A DNA stretch of 64,000 bases from CAYPHJ01 sp964410485. Its GTDB lineage: Bacteria > Desulfobacterota > Binatia > UBA9968. This document shows positions 1-8,440 of the stretch, piece by piece (the first letter of the stretch is position 1; every line of letters starts with the position of its first letter). The translations under genes were made by a program, and so were the position numbers. The stretch covers positions 15,292-79,291 of the forward strand of contig CAYPHJ010000006.1 of assembly GCA_964410485.1 (NCBI GenBank), written 5' to 3'. The notes under the pieces are model-generated. The model ran no database searches. It was not told the DNA's origin and was given only the letters and a program-made list of their open reading frames with translations.

Positions 1-1217
1 TCCTGCGCGTCTTCAATGCCAACGGAGTAGCGGATCAGGTTGTCTTTGATCCCAACCATGAGGCGCTCCTCTGTACTGAGCTCGTAAAAACTCATGAGCG
101 CGGGTTGTTCGATCAGGCTCTCGACGCCACCAAGCGAGGGGGCAATTTGCGGGATGCGGCATGCGTCCACGACACGAGAGGTTATTTCGAGGTCACCGTC
201 AATCTCGAATGAAACGACGCCACCGAAGCCGCGCATCTGGCGCCGCGCGACAGCGTGCTGGGGATGACTCGGCAAGCCGGCATAATGCACTGCGGCCACG
301 CGAGGGTGCGCCGCCAGAAACTCGGCGAGCGCTTGGGCATTGGCGTTTTGTCGCGCGATGCGCAGCGCAAATGTCTTTAGCCCCCGCACCAAAAGATAAG
401 CGCCCAGCGGATCCACGATTGCGCCGGTGACGGCCTGGAGAGAACGAATCGCATCGACTAGCTCGGCCGAGCCAAGGACCGCACCCGCCAACAAGTCATT
501 GTGACCGCCGAGATACTTCGTGGCAGAGTGAAGCACCAGATCGATACCGAACTCCAGAGGTCGCTGATTGTAGGGAGTCGCGAAGGTTGCGTCGATGAGG
601 GTCTTTACGCGATGGCGCCGAGCGATATCAACAAAACGTTCCAGATCGACGATGCGATTGTATGGATTTGTCGGCGATTCGCTGACCAGCACGCGTGTGG
701 TCGGACGAACGGCTTCGTCAATGGCCTCGTAATCTCCAGCAGGAGCCACGGACACCTCAATCCCGTAGCGGTGCAGCACTTGCGTGAGAAACTGCCGCGT
801 CCGTCTGTAGGAGTCATCCGTGACGACCACATGAGAACCGTGCGAGAGCATGGCGTACAGCGTCGTGGTAATCGCCGCCATGCCGCTCGAGAAAAGCAAA
901 CAGTCCTCCGCACCGTCAAGTGCCGCCAGCTTCTGCTCGGCGATACGCTGTGTCGGGTTGCCATAGCGGCCATATTCGTCGCGCACAATGCGGCGCTGAA
1001 AGTGCTCGTGCAGCTCGCGCGTGTCGGCAAACGTGTAGGTTGCCGTTTGCACGATGGGGGTAGTCAGGGCATGGCCAAGCTTCGGACGCGGCTCACCGCC
1101 ATGAACCGCAAGCGTGCTAAAGCCCGGCTTTGCCACAGCCCCACACGGCGATTGTTTTCCGCCAGCGGATGCATGCACGCCGGGCGTGCCATCTTTAGTG
1201 GTTTTCGGAGTATCCAT
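1..1217 (-). CDS. Cystathionine gamma-synthase-type PLP enzyme (C-terminus cut by window edge)
   Basis: PLP-dependent trans-sulfuration enzyme of the Cys/Met metabolism family, likely making cystathionine or homocysteine from an activated homoserine. I translated the minus strand from the ATG at 1217: 405 intact codons run off the left edge, so only about 15-20 C-terminal residues should be missing. Visible motifs are YGRYGNPT, FSSGMAAI (phosphate-binding region), SATKYLGGHND with the Schiff-base Lys at about residue 234, and APSLGGVESLIEQPA near the C-terminus, which resembles the plant-type enzyme. About 30 residues of poorly conserved sequence precede the conserved start (GFSTLAVHGG). The ATG follows the thrC stop with no gap and in the same frame, and no Shine-Dalgarno is visible, so expression is probably coupled to thrC. 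Methionine gamma-lyase or O-acylhomoserine sulfhydrylase cannot be excluded. Confidence 0.88.
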   Translation of the reverse strand, partial: MDTPKTTKDGTPGVHASAGGKQSPCGAVAKPGFSTLAVHGGEPRPKLGHALTTPIVQTATYTFADTRELHEHFQRRIVRDEYGRYGNPTQRIAEQKLAALDGAEDCLLFSSGMAAITTTLYAMLSHGSHVVVTDDSYRRTRQFLTQVLHRYGIEVSVAPAGDYEAIDEAVRPTTRVLVSESPTNPYNRIVDLERFVDIARRHRVKTLIDATFATPYNQRPLEFGIDLVLHSATKYLGGHNDLLAGAVLGSAELVDAIRSLQAVTGAIVDPLGAYLLVRGLKTFALRIARQNANAQALAEFLAAHPRVAAVHYAGLPSHPQHAVARRQMRGFGGVVSFEIDGDLEITSRVVDACRIPQIAPSLGGVESLIEQPALMSFYELSTEERLMVGIKDNLIRYSVGIEDAQ

Positions 1218-2564
1218 TTAATGCTGCAACAAGCGCAGGCGCTCGACGTAGCGCGAAATGGCATCGCTGATCTTCTGTGGCTCCGCGCTAATTTCGAGCG
1301 GACGGTTTTGCTGGCTTCCATGAATGCCCTGGAGCGTACCGCCATGATAGGCTATTTTCTGCTCGGTGAACTTGAGGCCGTTTGCTGTCGAGACGACTAC
1401 AACTCGCTCGTGAGCGCGAATAATTTTTCGTTCGACGAGCTTGCGTAACGCAGCGAGCGCCACACCAGTATGCGGGCAATTGAACATACCGGTCCGATCT
1501 GCGCGAGCCGTCTCCTCACAGAGCTCTGACTCCGATGCCTGTTCCACCACTCCGTCGAAGCGTTTGAGGGTGCCAATAGCCTTACGAATACTCACCGGAT
1601 TACCGATCTGAATCGCGCTCGCCAGGGTCTTTTGCGCGGCAATCGGCTCATAATGTTCCCAGTTCGACAGATACGCGCGATAGAAAGGATTGGCATTCTG
1701 CGCTTGCGCCACACAGATGCGCGGCAACTTTGACACCAATCCCAGCTCACGCATCATCCAAAAGCCGTTACCGAGTGCGCTGACATTGCCGAGATTGCCG
1801 CCTGGCAGGACGACCCAATCCGGCACTTCCCAGTCGAACTGCTGGACAATCTCGATGGCGACGGTCTTCTGGCCCTCGATCCGCAAGCTGTTCATCGAAT
1901 TGGCCAGGTAGATGTGTTTATGTTTTGTGACCTCTTGGACTGCCGCCATGCAGCCATCGAAATCGGTGTCGAGAGACAGAACCAAAGCGCCATTGGCCAG
2001 CGGTTGCACAAGCTGCGCCGGTGATACTTTATTGCGCGGGAGAAAAACCACCGTCGGAATACCCGCTGCCGCGCCGTAAGCCGCCAGCGCCGCAGATGTG
2101 TCACCCGTCGAGGCGCAGGCCACAGCGTCTATGGCCTGGCCGTCCGCAATCATCTGGTTGACAACTGATACCAGTACCGTCATGCCGAGATCTTTGAAGG
2201 ATCCGGTGTGCGAGTTGCCACATTGTTTCACCCATAGATCCTCGAGATGAAGCTGCTTGCCGTAGCGATTGGCCCAGAACAGGTTCGTGTTGCCCTCGAA
2301 AGTCGAGACGATGTTCTCGTTGTCGATGAACGGCACGACCCATTCCTTCTTTGCCCATACTCCTGAGCCATAGGGATAGAGGTTCTGGCGGCAGCGGTCA
2401 TCGAAGAGTTTGATCCACGCCGCCGACGCCCTGGTTTTTAGGGCATCGATGTCATGGCGGACCTCGAGCAGATCGCCGCACGACGGGCACCGATAGATGA
2501 CCTCGAGCAAGCTGTATTGCCCCGGACAGCCGTTAATACATTGAAACCATGCGTTATAGCTCAT
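1218..2564 (-). CDS. thrC: Threonine synthase
   Basis: Converts O-phosphohomoserine to threonine (PLP, beta/gamma replacement), cytosolic. 448 aa from ATG 2564; a TTG six bases upstream is also possible. An N-terminal zinc-ribbon-like segment carries Cys 9, 13, 26 and 29 (CINGC and RCPSC), typical of the longer threonine synthases. The PLP lysine lies in TGSFKDLGM (about Lys124), and the phosphate loop reads PGGNLGNVSALGNG. Its partner gene immediately downstream is a trans-sulfuration enzyme, so the two enzymes draw on the same activated-homoserine pool for Thr and Met, if the partner is of the plant type that uses phosphohomoserine (inference). A TTGACA-type promoter lies about 90 bases upstream. 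Confidence 0.95.
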   Translation of the reverse strand: MSYNAWFQCINGCPGQYSLLEVIYRCPSCGDLLEVRHDIDALKTRASAAWIKLFDDRCRQNLYPYGSGVWAKKEWVVPFIDNENIVSTFEGNTNLFWANRYGKQLHLEDLWVKQCGNSHTGSFKDLGMTVLVSVVNQMIADGQAIDAVACASTGDTSAALAAYGAAAGIPTVVFLPRNKVSPAQLVQPLANGALVLSLDTDFDGCMAAVQEVTKHKHIYLANSMNSLRIEGQKTVAIEIVQQFDWEVPDWVVLPGGNLGNVSALGNGFWMMRELGLVSKLPRICVAQAQNANPFYRAYLSNWEHYEPIAAQKTLASAIQIGNPVSIRKAIGTLKRFDGVVEQASESELCEETARADRTGMFNCPHTGVALAALRKLVERKIIRAHERVVVVSTANGLKFTEQKIAYHGGTLQGIHGSQQNRPLEISAEPQKISDAISRYVERLRLLQH

Positions 2565-2655
2565 CGCCAAAAGCCTTTCCCTGCGACCCGAGTCATAACC
2601 ACCGGGGGGCGGGACATGCTAGCCAAGCTAGGATACTCGTCTCCTGTTCCTATGA

Positions 2656-2685
2656 AGACTAGCCGATACGCTCCAACACTGTCAA
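2656..2685 (-). promoter_or_regulatory. Candidate sigma70 promoter of thrC
   Basis: On the minus strand TTGACA (2685-2680) is followed after 18 bases by TAGTCT (2661-2656). The -35 is perfect; the -10 is weak. It lies about 90 bases upstream of the thrC ATG. No aptamer-like structure was recognised in the leader. Confidence 0.45.
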
Positions 2686-2706
2686 CGCGACAAAAACGCC
2701 GGACTG

Positions 2707-2824
2707 CCCCCCACCCTCGCCCTCTCTCAAAGGCGAGGGAATAACTCAACACCTGAGTTTCCGTATAGCCACTTCTTCTATTTACCTTCGCCCTCGAAAT
2801 CGAGGGAGAGGGAAGGGCGAGGAT
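2707..2824. repeat. Intergenic inverted repeat, CCTCGCCCTC family
   Basis: Two arms rich in CCCTCGCC/GAGGGCGAGG words (2707-2746 and 2785-2824) can pair imperfectly around a roughly 40-base centre. It occupies most of the gap between the MFS gene and thrC. A related element occurs at 24291-24412. Confidence 0.6.
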
Positions 2825-2840
2825 GAATTTTCAAAGGTCG

Positions 2841-4103
2841 CTATAGCCTGCCGATTGCCCTCTTCCACGGGCGGCTCAGGCTAGCAAAAAACAGCCCGGC
2901 AATGATGTAGACGATAACCAATGACCACAAGAGGGGCTCGTAGGAATGCCACCGGTCAAATATCGCCCCGGCGATAACGGGACCGAGAACTCCTCCCCAT
3001 GTGTAAAACAAAGTCATGTAGCCACGTATCTTGGCGTAATGTTTTCTGCCGAACAGATCTCCAACGACCGCCCAACCCAGTGGGAAGGTTGTTTCCACAG
3101 AAGCGAAAAACACCGTAAACAGGACCAGCGCCCAAGGCGAGCTGTACGCGATAGGGAGCAACATAGCGCCCGCGCCGATAAACAAGATCGACGCCGTCAG
3201 GCGCGGCTTGTTCGTCTTATCGGCAAACCAGCCTAACATGAGCGTCAACGCCATGCCGAGAAATGCGTACGTGCTCAGCAATACAGCGGCTTGTGACTGG
3301 CTGAACCCTTTCCAAACCATCAGTGGCACGAAATGGACCGAGATTGCGTGGTAGGACGCATTGCGAATGCCCGCGGCCAGAACGGATCCCCAGAACGCGA
3401 AGGAGCGCAGCGCCTCGGCAACCGTAACCTCGACTTCCCCGGAGTGTCCCCGTTTCGCAGCCTCCGCGCCAGGTTGCGAGCTGGCAGGCTCAGCGCCATC
3501 GGGCAGGAGTCCCATACTTTCCGGCGATCGCCGAACCGTCAGAGACAGGGGGATGCCAATCAACAAAAATAAAACCCCGGCAAGCGCGGCTCCCCAACGC
3601 CATCCCCAGTTTTGGACGACGAGACTCAAAAGCGGCGCAATGAGAACGCCACCCAGTCCAAAAGCGGCGCTGCTGATGGTGATAGCCCGCGCGCGGTAGC
3701 GAATAAACCAGGTGTTGATCAAGACCATCGGCGCATGCATAAACCCGCCTGCATGGGCAAGAGAAATGACACCTAGATAAACAAGTAAAAAAGTGGTGTA
3801 GCTATCCACCCCGGAGAGAAGCAAGTAACCGATCCCCATTAGCAAAACTGCCGTCAACATGATCGGCTTGGGGCCATGCCGGTCGAGCAAATAGCCGACA
3901 ATCGGCCCCTCAATCGCTCCTTCAGCGCGAGCGAGCGAAAAAGCCAGCGAAGTCTGCGTTCGACTGATGTTTAAATCCTGACTGAGAGGAAGAAAAAATA
4001 CCGTAAAGCCGAAACTATGCAGGCCGGCGCCGAGCACGCGCAAGGCACATGAGGCGGCAACCATGCGCCAGCCATAAAAGAGTCCAGTTCGTTGTGTGGG
4101 CAA
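2841..4103 (-). CDS. Major facilitator superfamily transporter
   Basis: 420-aa integral membrane protein with about 12 hydrophobic segments in two halves separated by a hydrophilic linker near residues 195-225. The start YGWRMVAAS and the motif DRHGPKPIM between segments 2 and 3 fit the MFS oxalate/formate-monocarboxylate type subgroup. The chosen start is TTG 4103; the next in-frame ATG would cut into the first segment. It is divergent from hyuA across about 200 bases, so it is a candidate importer for the substrate of the HyuA/HyuB enzymes, but the substrate itself cannot be read from the sequence. Confidence 0.85.
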   Translation of the reverse strand: MPTQRTGLFYGWRMVAASCALRVLGAGLHSFGFTVFFLPLSQDLNISRTQTSLAFSLARAEGAIEGPIVGYLLDRHGPKPIMLTAVLLMGIGYLLLSGVDSYTTFLLVYLGVISLAHAGGFMHAPMVLINTWFIRYRARAITISSAAFGLGGVLIAPLLSLVVQNWGWRWGAALAGVLFLLIGIPLSLTVRRSPESMGLLPDGAEPASSQPGAEAAKRGHSGEVEVTVAEALRSFAFWGSVLAAGIRNASYHAISVHFVPLMVWKGFSQSQAAVLLSTYAFLGMALTLMLGWFADKTNKPRLTASILFIGAGAMLLPIAYSSPWALVLFTVFFASVETTFPLGWAVVGDLFGRKHYAKIRGYMTLFYTWGGVLGPVIAGAIFDRWHSYEPLLWSLVIVYIIAGLFFASLSRPWKRAIGRL

Positions 4104-4157
4104 GAGAATGGTCCTGTCGCGGGTGAACAGTTCAGGCCAGTTGGTTATGTATCCCTT

Positions 4158-4173
4158 AGCATGAGTTCATGCT
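4158..4173. promoter_or_regulatory. Perfect palindrome in divergent MFS/hyuA intergenic region
   Basis: AGCATGA-GT-TCATGCT is a 16-base dyad with perfect 7-bp arms, about 55 bases upstream of the MFS start and about 130 bases upstream of hyuA. Position and symmetry suit an operator for a dimeric regulator; no regulator gene is adjacent. Confidence 0.4.
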
Positions 4174-4200
4174 GAACGAAAGCTGGAGCGTAAATGCGCT

Positions 4201-4235
4201 CGTCTCGGGGTCTCGCGCTCCGGGTCTCGGGTTAG
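4201..4235. repeat. GTCTCGGG-family repeat, single arm
   Basis: Runs of GTCTCGGG/GGTCTCGCG words in the MFS/hyuA gap. The same words recur between other cistrons at 6380-6603, 8345-8434, 21430-21460, 26580-26651, 52739-52765 and 63548-63586. Confidence 0.55.
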
Positions 4236-4305
4236 CGAGTAAAAGACGGAGGAACCTCTTTCATACATTTGAAGACCTGTGGGTTTAATGATACACGCAG
4301 CGATT

Positions 4306-6375
4306 ATGGCGAAGTACCGCGTGACGGTCGACACGGGAGGAACCTTTTCGGATTTTGTTTTCTTCAACGAAGACAACGGTGAAATGGTCATCGCCAAAGT
4401 CCCCTCCACTCCTAAAGAGCCTTTTCAGGCCGTACTCAACGGCATTCAAGAGTTGATCAGTCAGGGGACCCCGGCCAAGGACATTTCGTTTTTTTGCCAC
4501 GGCACAACCGTGGGCACCAACGCGCTCCTCGAAGAAAAAGGTGCGCGCACAGGACTGCTAGTTACGCAGGGCTTTCGCGGCATCTACGAAGTCATGGAAC
4601 AAACACGCGGGTATGGCCCGGCGACTTACGATCTGTTTTTTGAAAAACCGCGGCTTTTGGCGCCGCCCTACTATACGGAAGAAATACCGGAACGTGTCGA
4701 TTTTCGCGGCGAGGTATTGCAACCTATCGACGTCGAAGCCTCGCTCCAAGCGGTGAAAAGCCTGAAAAAAAAGGGTGTCCAGTCGGTGGCCGTCTGTTTT
4801 CTTTTTTCCTTTTTGAATCCAGCCCACGAGCTCAAGATCAAAGAGATCTGCGCCGCGGAATTCCCCGAAGCAAGTCTCTCGCTCTCTTGCGAAGTACTGT
4901 CCCAGATTCGCGAGTTTTACCGCATGAGCACGACCGTCATTAACGCTTACATCGCACCGGTTATGGCCAACTACTTGAGCCGGCTCGAGAACCGCCTCAA
5001 AGACCTGGGCGTAATAACACCAAAGCTGTACATCATGCAATCCAACGGGGGCGTGTCCACTTTTCAAGGGTCGACGAAAAAACCAGTTGCCACCGTTCTC
5101 TCCGGACCCGCAGGAGGCGTCATTGCTTCCATGGGAACCTGCGAGCGGGTTGGCATTAAAAACATCATTACTTTCGACATGGGCGGTACCAGCTGCGATG
5201 TGGCCCTGATCCATGAGGGCAGTCCGGTGATCACAACGCAGGGTCGCATTAGCCAGCGGCCCATCAGCCTGCCGATGCTAGATATCCATACGGTCAGTGC
5301 TGGGGGCGGAACCATCGCGCGCATTGACGAAGTCGGCGCTCTTCAGGTCGGGCCAGACAGCGCCGGCGCCGACCCGGGGCCGGTCTGCTACGACCGCGGC
5401 GGAGAAAATATAACGATCACGGATGCCAATCTGGTTACGGGTGTTTTGCATCCCGATCACTTTCTCGGCGGACGGATGCAACTCAATAAGCGAAAGGCGG
5501 AGCATCTTTTACTAAAAGCAATTGCCACACCTTTGCGTTTGAACTTGTTGGAGGCGGCGGACGGAATTCTCAAGATCATCGAGGCCAAGATGGAGGAAGC
5601 CATCAAAGCCGTCTCATCCCAACGTGGCTACGACATCCGCGACTTCACGCTGGTCGCCTTCGGTGGCGGGGGACCGATGCATGCCGGCAGAATGGCCCTT
5701 GATTTGGGTATTCCGTCCGTGCTGATTCCCCTGATTCCCGGGGTGCACTCGGCTTTGGGTTTGTTGATGTCCGACGTCAAACACGACTATGTACGCTCGA
5801 AACTCGCGAGGCTGGATGACCTGGACCTGGAGGAGATCAATGGTTTTTTTGCCCGGCTTATCAACCAGGCAAGAGCCGATCTCCGGGCTGAAGATTTTCA
5901 GGACAACGAGATAAGGCTCGATTTTTACTTGGATCTGCGGTACGCCGGTCAAGGTTACGAACTTACCGTTCCCTGCCCTGCCGCACCGTTGAAGCAGGAG
6001 GATCTAGTACTAATGCGGCAGAGATTTGACAGCCAGCACGAGCAGGCATCGGGGCACAAAGCCGAGACTGAACCGGTAGAATTGGTGAGCCTACGTCTGA
6101 TCTCGTACGGCATCGTGCCCCAAGCCAAGCTTGCTCCAGCTAAGGCTAGCGGCAAGAAAATTGAAGACGCCAAGACAGGCGAGCGTAAGATCTACTTTGG
6201 CAAAGAGCACCGAGAATTGCTCTGTGACATCTATTCCCGTGACCGGCTCGAACCCGGCCAGCGAATTTCAGGACCGGCAATCATCGGCCAACTCGATACG
6301 ACGACGGTGATTCAACCGGAGCACCAGGCTACAGTCGATGAGTATCGAAATCTGATTTTAACTGAGCCCAAGTGA
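4306..6375 (+). CDS. Hydantoinase/oxoprolinase family protein, subunit A (HyuA-like)
   Basis: ATP-dependent ring-opening or carboxylating enzyme subunit of the HyuA/AcxA/5-oxoprolinase family. 689 aa from ATG 4306; a GTG at 4279 and an ATG at 4288 would add a non-conserved tail. The start RVTVDTGGTFSDF (residues 5-17) is the family phosphate-binding motif of an actin-like ATPase fold. Also visible are FCHGTTVGTNALLE, LSGPAGGVIAS, TFDMGGTSCDVALI and DPGPVCYDRGG, and the domain order is complete. It is followed by two hyuB genes on the same strand. No gamma subunit of the acetone-carboxylase type is present, so N-methylhydantoinase, oxoprolinase-like or another amide/ketone activity are all possible. 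Confidence 0.9.
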   Translation: MAKYRVTVDTGGTFSDFVFFNEDNGEMVIAKVPSTPKEPFQAVLNGIQELISQGTPAKDISFFCHGTTVGTNALLEEKGARTGLLVTQGFRGIYEVMEQTRGYGPATYDLFFEKPRLLAPPYYTEEIPERVDFRGEVLQPIDVEASLQAVKSLKKKGVQSVAVCFLFSFLNPAHELKIKEICAAEFPEASLSLSCEVLSQIREFYRMSTTVINAYIAPVMANYLSRLENRLKDLGVITPKLYIMQSNGGVSTFQGSTKKPVATVLSGPAGGVIASMGTCERVGIKNIITFDMGGTSCDVALIHEGSPVITTQGRISQRPISLPMLDIHTVSAGGGTIARIDEVGALQVGPDSAGADPGPVCYDRGGENITITDANLVTGVLHPDHFLGGRMQLNKRKAEHLLLKAIATPLRLNLLEAADGILKIIEAKMEEAIKAVSSQRGYDIRDFTLVAFGGGGPMHAGRMALDLGIPSVLIPLIPGVHSALGLLMSDVKHDYVRSKLARLDDLDLEEINGFFARLINQARADLRAEDFQDNEIRLDFYLDLRYAGQGYELTVPCPAAPLKQEDLVLMRQRFDSQHEQASGHKAETEPVELVSLRLISYGIVPQAKLAPAKASGKKIEDAKTGERKIYFGKEHRELLCDIYSRDRLEPGQRISGPAIIGQLDTTTVIQPEHQATVDEYRNLILTEPK

Positions 6376-6379
6376 GCTG

Positions 6380-6497
6380 TCCCGTGTCTCACATTGTCTC
6401 GGGTCCCGCGTCTCGGGTCTCCGATTTAGAAAGGCTTCCGGTTGTCTTTGAACTTGAGACCTGGGACACGGGACGCGGGACACGACACCGGAGACAA
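6380..6497. repeat. GTCTCGGG-family long inverted repeat between hyuA and hyuB1
   Basis: Left arm about 6383-6424 (words GTCTCGGGTCCCGCGTC) and right arm about 6455-6497 (GACACGGGACGCGGGACACG) are mutually complementary with mismatches, forming a long hairpin around about 30 bases. A further single arm ending in CCCGAGACTATCT abuts the hyuB1 start codon (about 6580-6609). Confidence 0.6.
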
Positions 6498-6609
6498 GTC
6501 AATGAGCACGTCGTTGGGTCCTGTTTTTTTCACCAGAAACTGGGCAATAGAAACTTGAAATTGATTCCGATCCAACCCGAGACGCTAAACCCAAGACCCG
6601 AGACTATCT

Positions 6610-8343
6610 ATGACCATTGATCCCGTCACACTACAAGTCATACAGGCCCGTCTGGCCGGTATCGTTCAGGAGATGCAAAACTCGCTCTTCCGCACGGGCT
6701 ACTCAACCATCATTCGAGAGTCGCAGGACGCCAGCTGCGCCATTCTCAACATTGAGGGCGAGGTCGTGGCCCAGCACGTGGTGCTGCCGCTTCACATGGG
6801 CGCCTTTCCCGCGTGTGCCGCGGGTGTGTTGCAGCGGTATTCCGCAGCCGAAATTCACGAGGGCGACGCCTTTATCACCAATCACCCCTATCTGGGCGGC
6901 AGTCCACACGCACCCGATATGGCCGTCCTTACGCCCATTTTCTACCAGGGAGGTTGGGTCGGATTTGCCGCCAATCTGGCCCACAAGAGCGATATCGGTG
7001 GTCCGGTTCCAGGCAGCTGCTGGAGTCAAGCGCGCGAGATCTATCAGGAAGGCCTCCATGTGCCCCCAATCAAGTATGTATACGAGTACCGCACGAGCAA
7101 AGATATCGAGTCGGTCTTAGGGTGCAATAGCCGGACGCCGGAGTTGGTAGTCGGTGATCTGCGCGGGCAAGTGGGGGCGGCGCGACTAGGCGAAAAACGT
7201 TTTCAAGAGATGATGGATCGCTACGGCAAGGAGACAATTCTCAGCTCTTTTGAGCAACTTTTCGGGCTGACGGAAGCAAAAGTGCGACGGGAGATTGTTT
7301 CCTGGCCGGATGGTACGGGACAAGGCGAGCGTTTTGTGGACAGCGACGGCATCGATCTGGATAAGCCGGTTCGCATCCACGTCAAAATAGTCAAAAGCGG
7401 CGACCGGTTGCAGTTCGACTTCACCGGTTCTGCCGATCAGACCAAGGGACCGGCCAATATTCGGCCGACAATCGTCCGCGCCGCTTGCTGTTATCTGCTT
7501 ACCGCCCTGGTTGATCCGGCTCTTGCAATTAACTACGGCCTCGCCAAGGTCATCGAGATCAAGGTTCGCGAGGGCAGCGTGGTCAACCCTCGTTTTCCCG
7601 CCCCGGTAAACACCTATAACCCAACCGTGCACGCGCTGGTCGAAGCTCTTCTCGAGGCTTCGAGCCAAATTACGCCGCACAAGAAAGTTGCGGATGGTTG
7701 CAGCAGCCGCTCGATCATCATGGGCGGACGCAGCAATAAAACCGGCAAGAGCTATGTCCAATACGAGATCTTCGGCGGCGGTTCGGGCGCTCGCAGCGGC
7801 AAAGACGGGGTGTCCGGTACAAACGTGAACCAATCCAACGCTAAAATTGCCCCGATCGAAATCATCGAATCCGAGTTTTCCACTCGCCTGCGCCGTTTCG
7901 AATTGATCCCGGATGCGGGCGGACCGGGCAAATTTCGCGGCGGGCTCGGCTTCATCCGCGAGTATGAGCTGCTGGATAGCGACGCGCGGTTTTCTCTGCG
8001 CTCGACTAAACATACAGTGGCTCCAAAAGGAATCGACGGAGGCGGGGACGGTAAGACCGGTCGCTGCACATTGAACCCGGGAACGGCGCAAGCGCGAGTC
8101 ATCCCGTCCCGCTATTCGGATCATACGCTGCATCCTGGTGACGTTGTCTGCCTCGAAACTCCAGGAGGCGGTGGCCTCGGCAATCCACTGGAGCGGGATC
8201 CTGCTCGGGTATTAAGCGACGTCCGCAACGGCTATGTGACCGTTGAAGCAGCCCGGTCGGTTTATCGGGTCGCGCTAGAACAACGTGACAGCGAGTACGT
8301 CGTGAATGAAGCTCGAACAAGCGAATGGCGCCAACGCGGATAG
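6610..8343 (+). CDS. Hydantoinase subunit B family protein, copy 1 (HyuB-like)
   Basis: 577-aa partner subunit of HyuA. It begins TIDPVTLQVIQARLAG, typical of the family, and contains ITNHPYLGGSPHAPDMAV, FDFTGSADQTKGPANIRP and the C-terminal PGGGGLGNPLERDP. It is full length for HyuB. No Shine-Dalgarno is visible; the repeat arm runs to within a few bases of the ATG. It is followed about 100 bases later by a second, highly similar hyuB. With HyuA it should form a cytosolic heteromeric ATP-dependent hydrolase or carboxylase; the substrate is unknown. Confidence 0.9.
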   Translation: MTIDPVTLQVIQARLAGIVQEMQNSLFRTGYSTIIRESQDASCAILNIEGEVVAQHVVLPLHMGAFPACAAGVLQRYSAAEIHEGDAFITNHPYLGGSPHAPDMAVLTPIFYQGGWVGFAANLAHKSDIGGPVPGSCWSQAREIYQEGLHVPPIKYVYEYRTSKDIESVLGCNSRTPELVVGDLRGQVGAARLGEKRFQEMMDRYGKETILSSFEQLFGLTEAKVRREIVSWPDGTGQGERFVDSDGIDLDKPVRIHVKIVKSGDRLQFDFTGSADQTKGPANIRPTIVRAACCYLLTALVDPALAINYGLAKVIEIKVREGSVVNPRFPAPVNTYNPTVHALVEALLEASSQITPHKKVADGCSSRSIIMGGRSNKTGKSYVQYEIFGGGSGARSGKDGVSGTNVNQSNAKIAPIEIIESEFSTRLRRFELIPDAGGPGKFRGGLGFIREYELLDSDARFSLRSTKHTVAPKGIDGGGDGKTGRCTLNPGTAQARVIPSRYSDHTLHPGDVVCLETPGGGGLGNPLERDPARVLSDVRNGYVTVEAARSVYRVALEQRDSEYVVNEARTSEWRQRG

Positions 8344-8344
8344 T

Positions 8345-8434
8345 TGTCTCGAGTCTCAGGGTCCCGGGTCTCGAGTTTAAAAACAAGATGAAACCTTTTT
8401 AACCCGGGATACGGGACTCAATACACGAGACAGT
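8345..8434. repeat. GTCTCGGG-family inverted repeat between hyuB1 and hyuB2
   Basis: Left arm 8346-8377 (GTCTCGAGTCTCAGGGTCC...) and right arm 8404-8434 (CCGGGATACGGGACTC...ACGAGAC) are complementary with mismatches around an A/T-rich centre. It fills nearly the whole gap. Confidence 0.6.
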
Positions 8435-8440
8435 CTTGTT

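Noticed and set aside
501..1448. Long plus-strand reading frame of 315 codons
   Set aside because: Lies opposite the CGS-type gene and the end of thrC, whose motifs are clear; no recognisable domain on the plus strand.
2571..2840. A riboswitch in the thrC leader (Thr or SAM type)
   Set aside because: No recognisable aptamer core; the gap is mostly a CCCTC-type repeat.
7186..8133. Long minus-strand reading frame opposite hyuB1, and a similar one (4558-5214) opposite hyuA
   Set aside because: Shadow frames of GC-rich coding sequence; no motifs, no ribosome-binding site.
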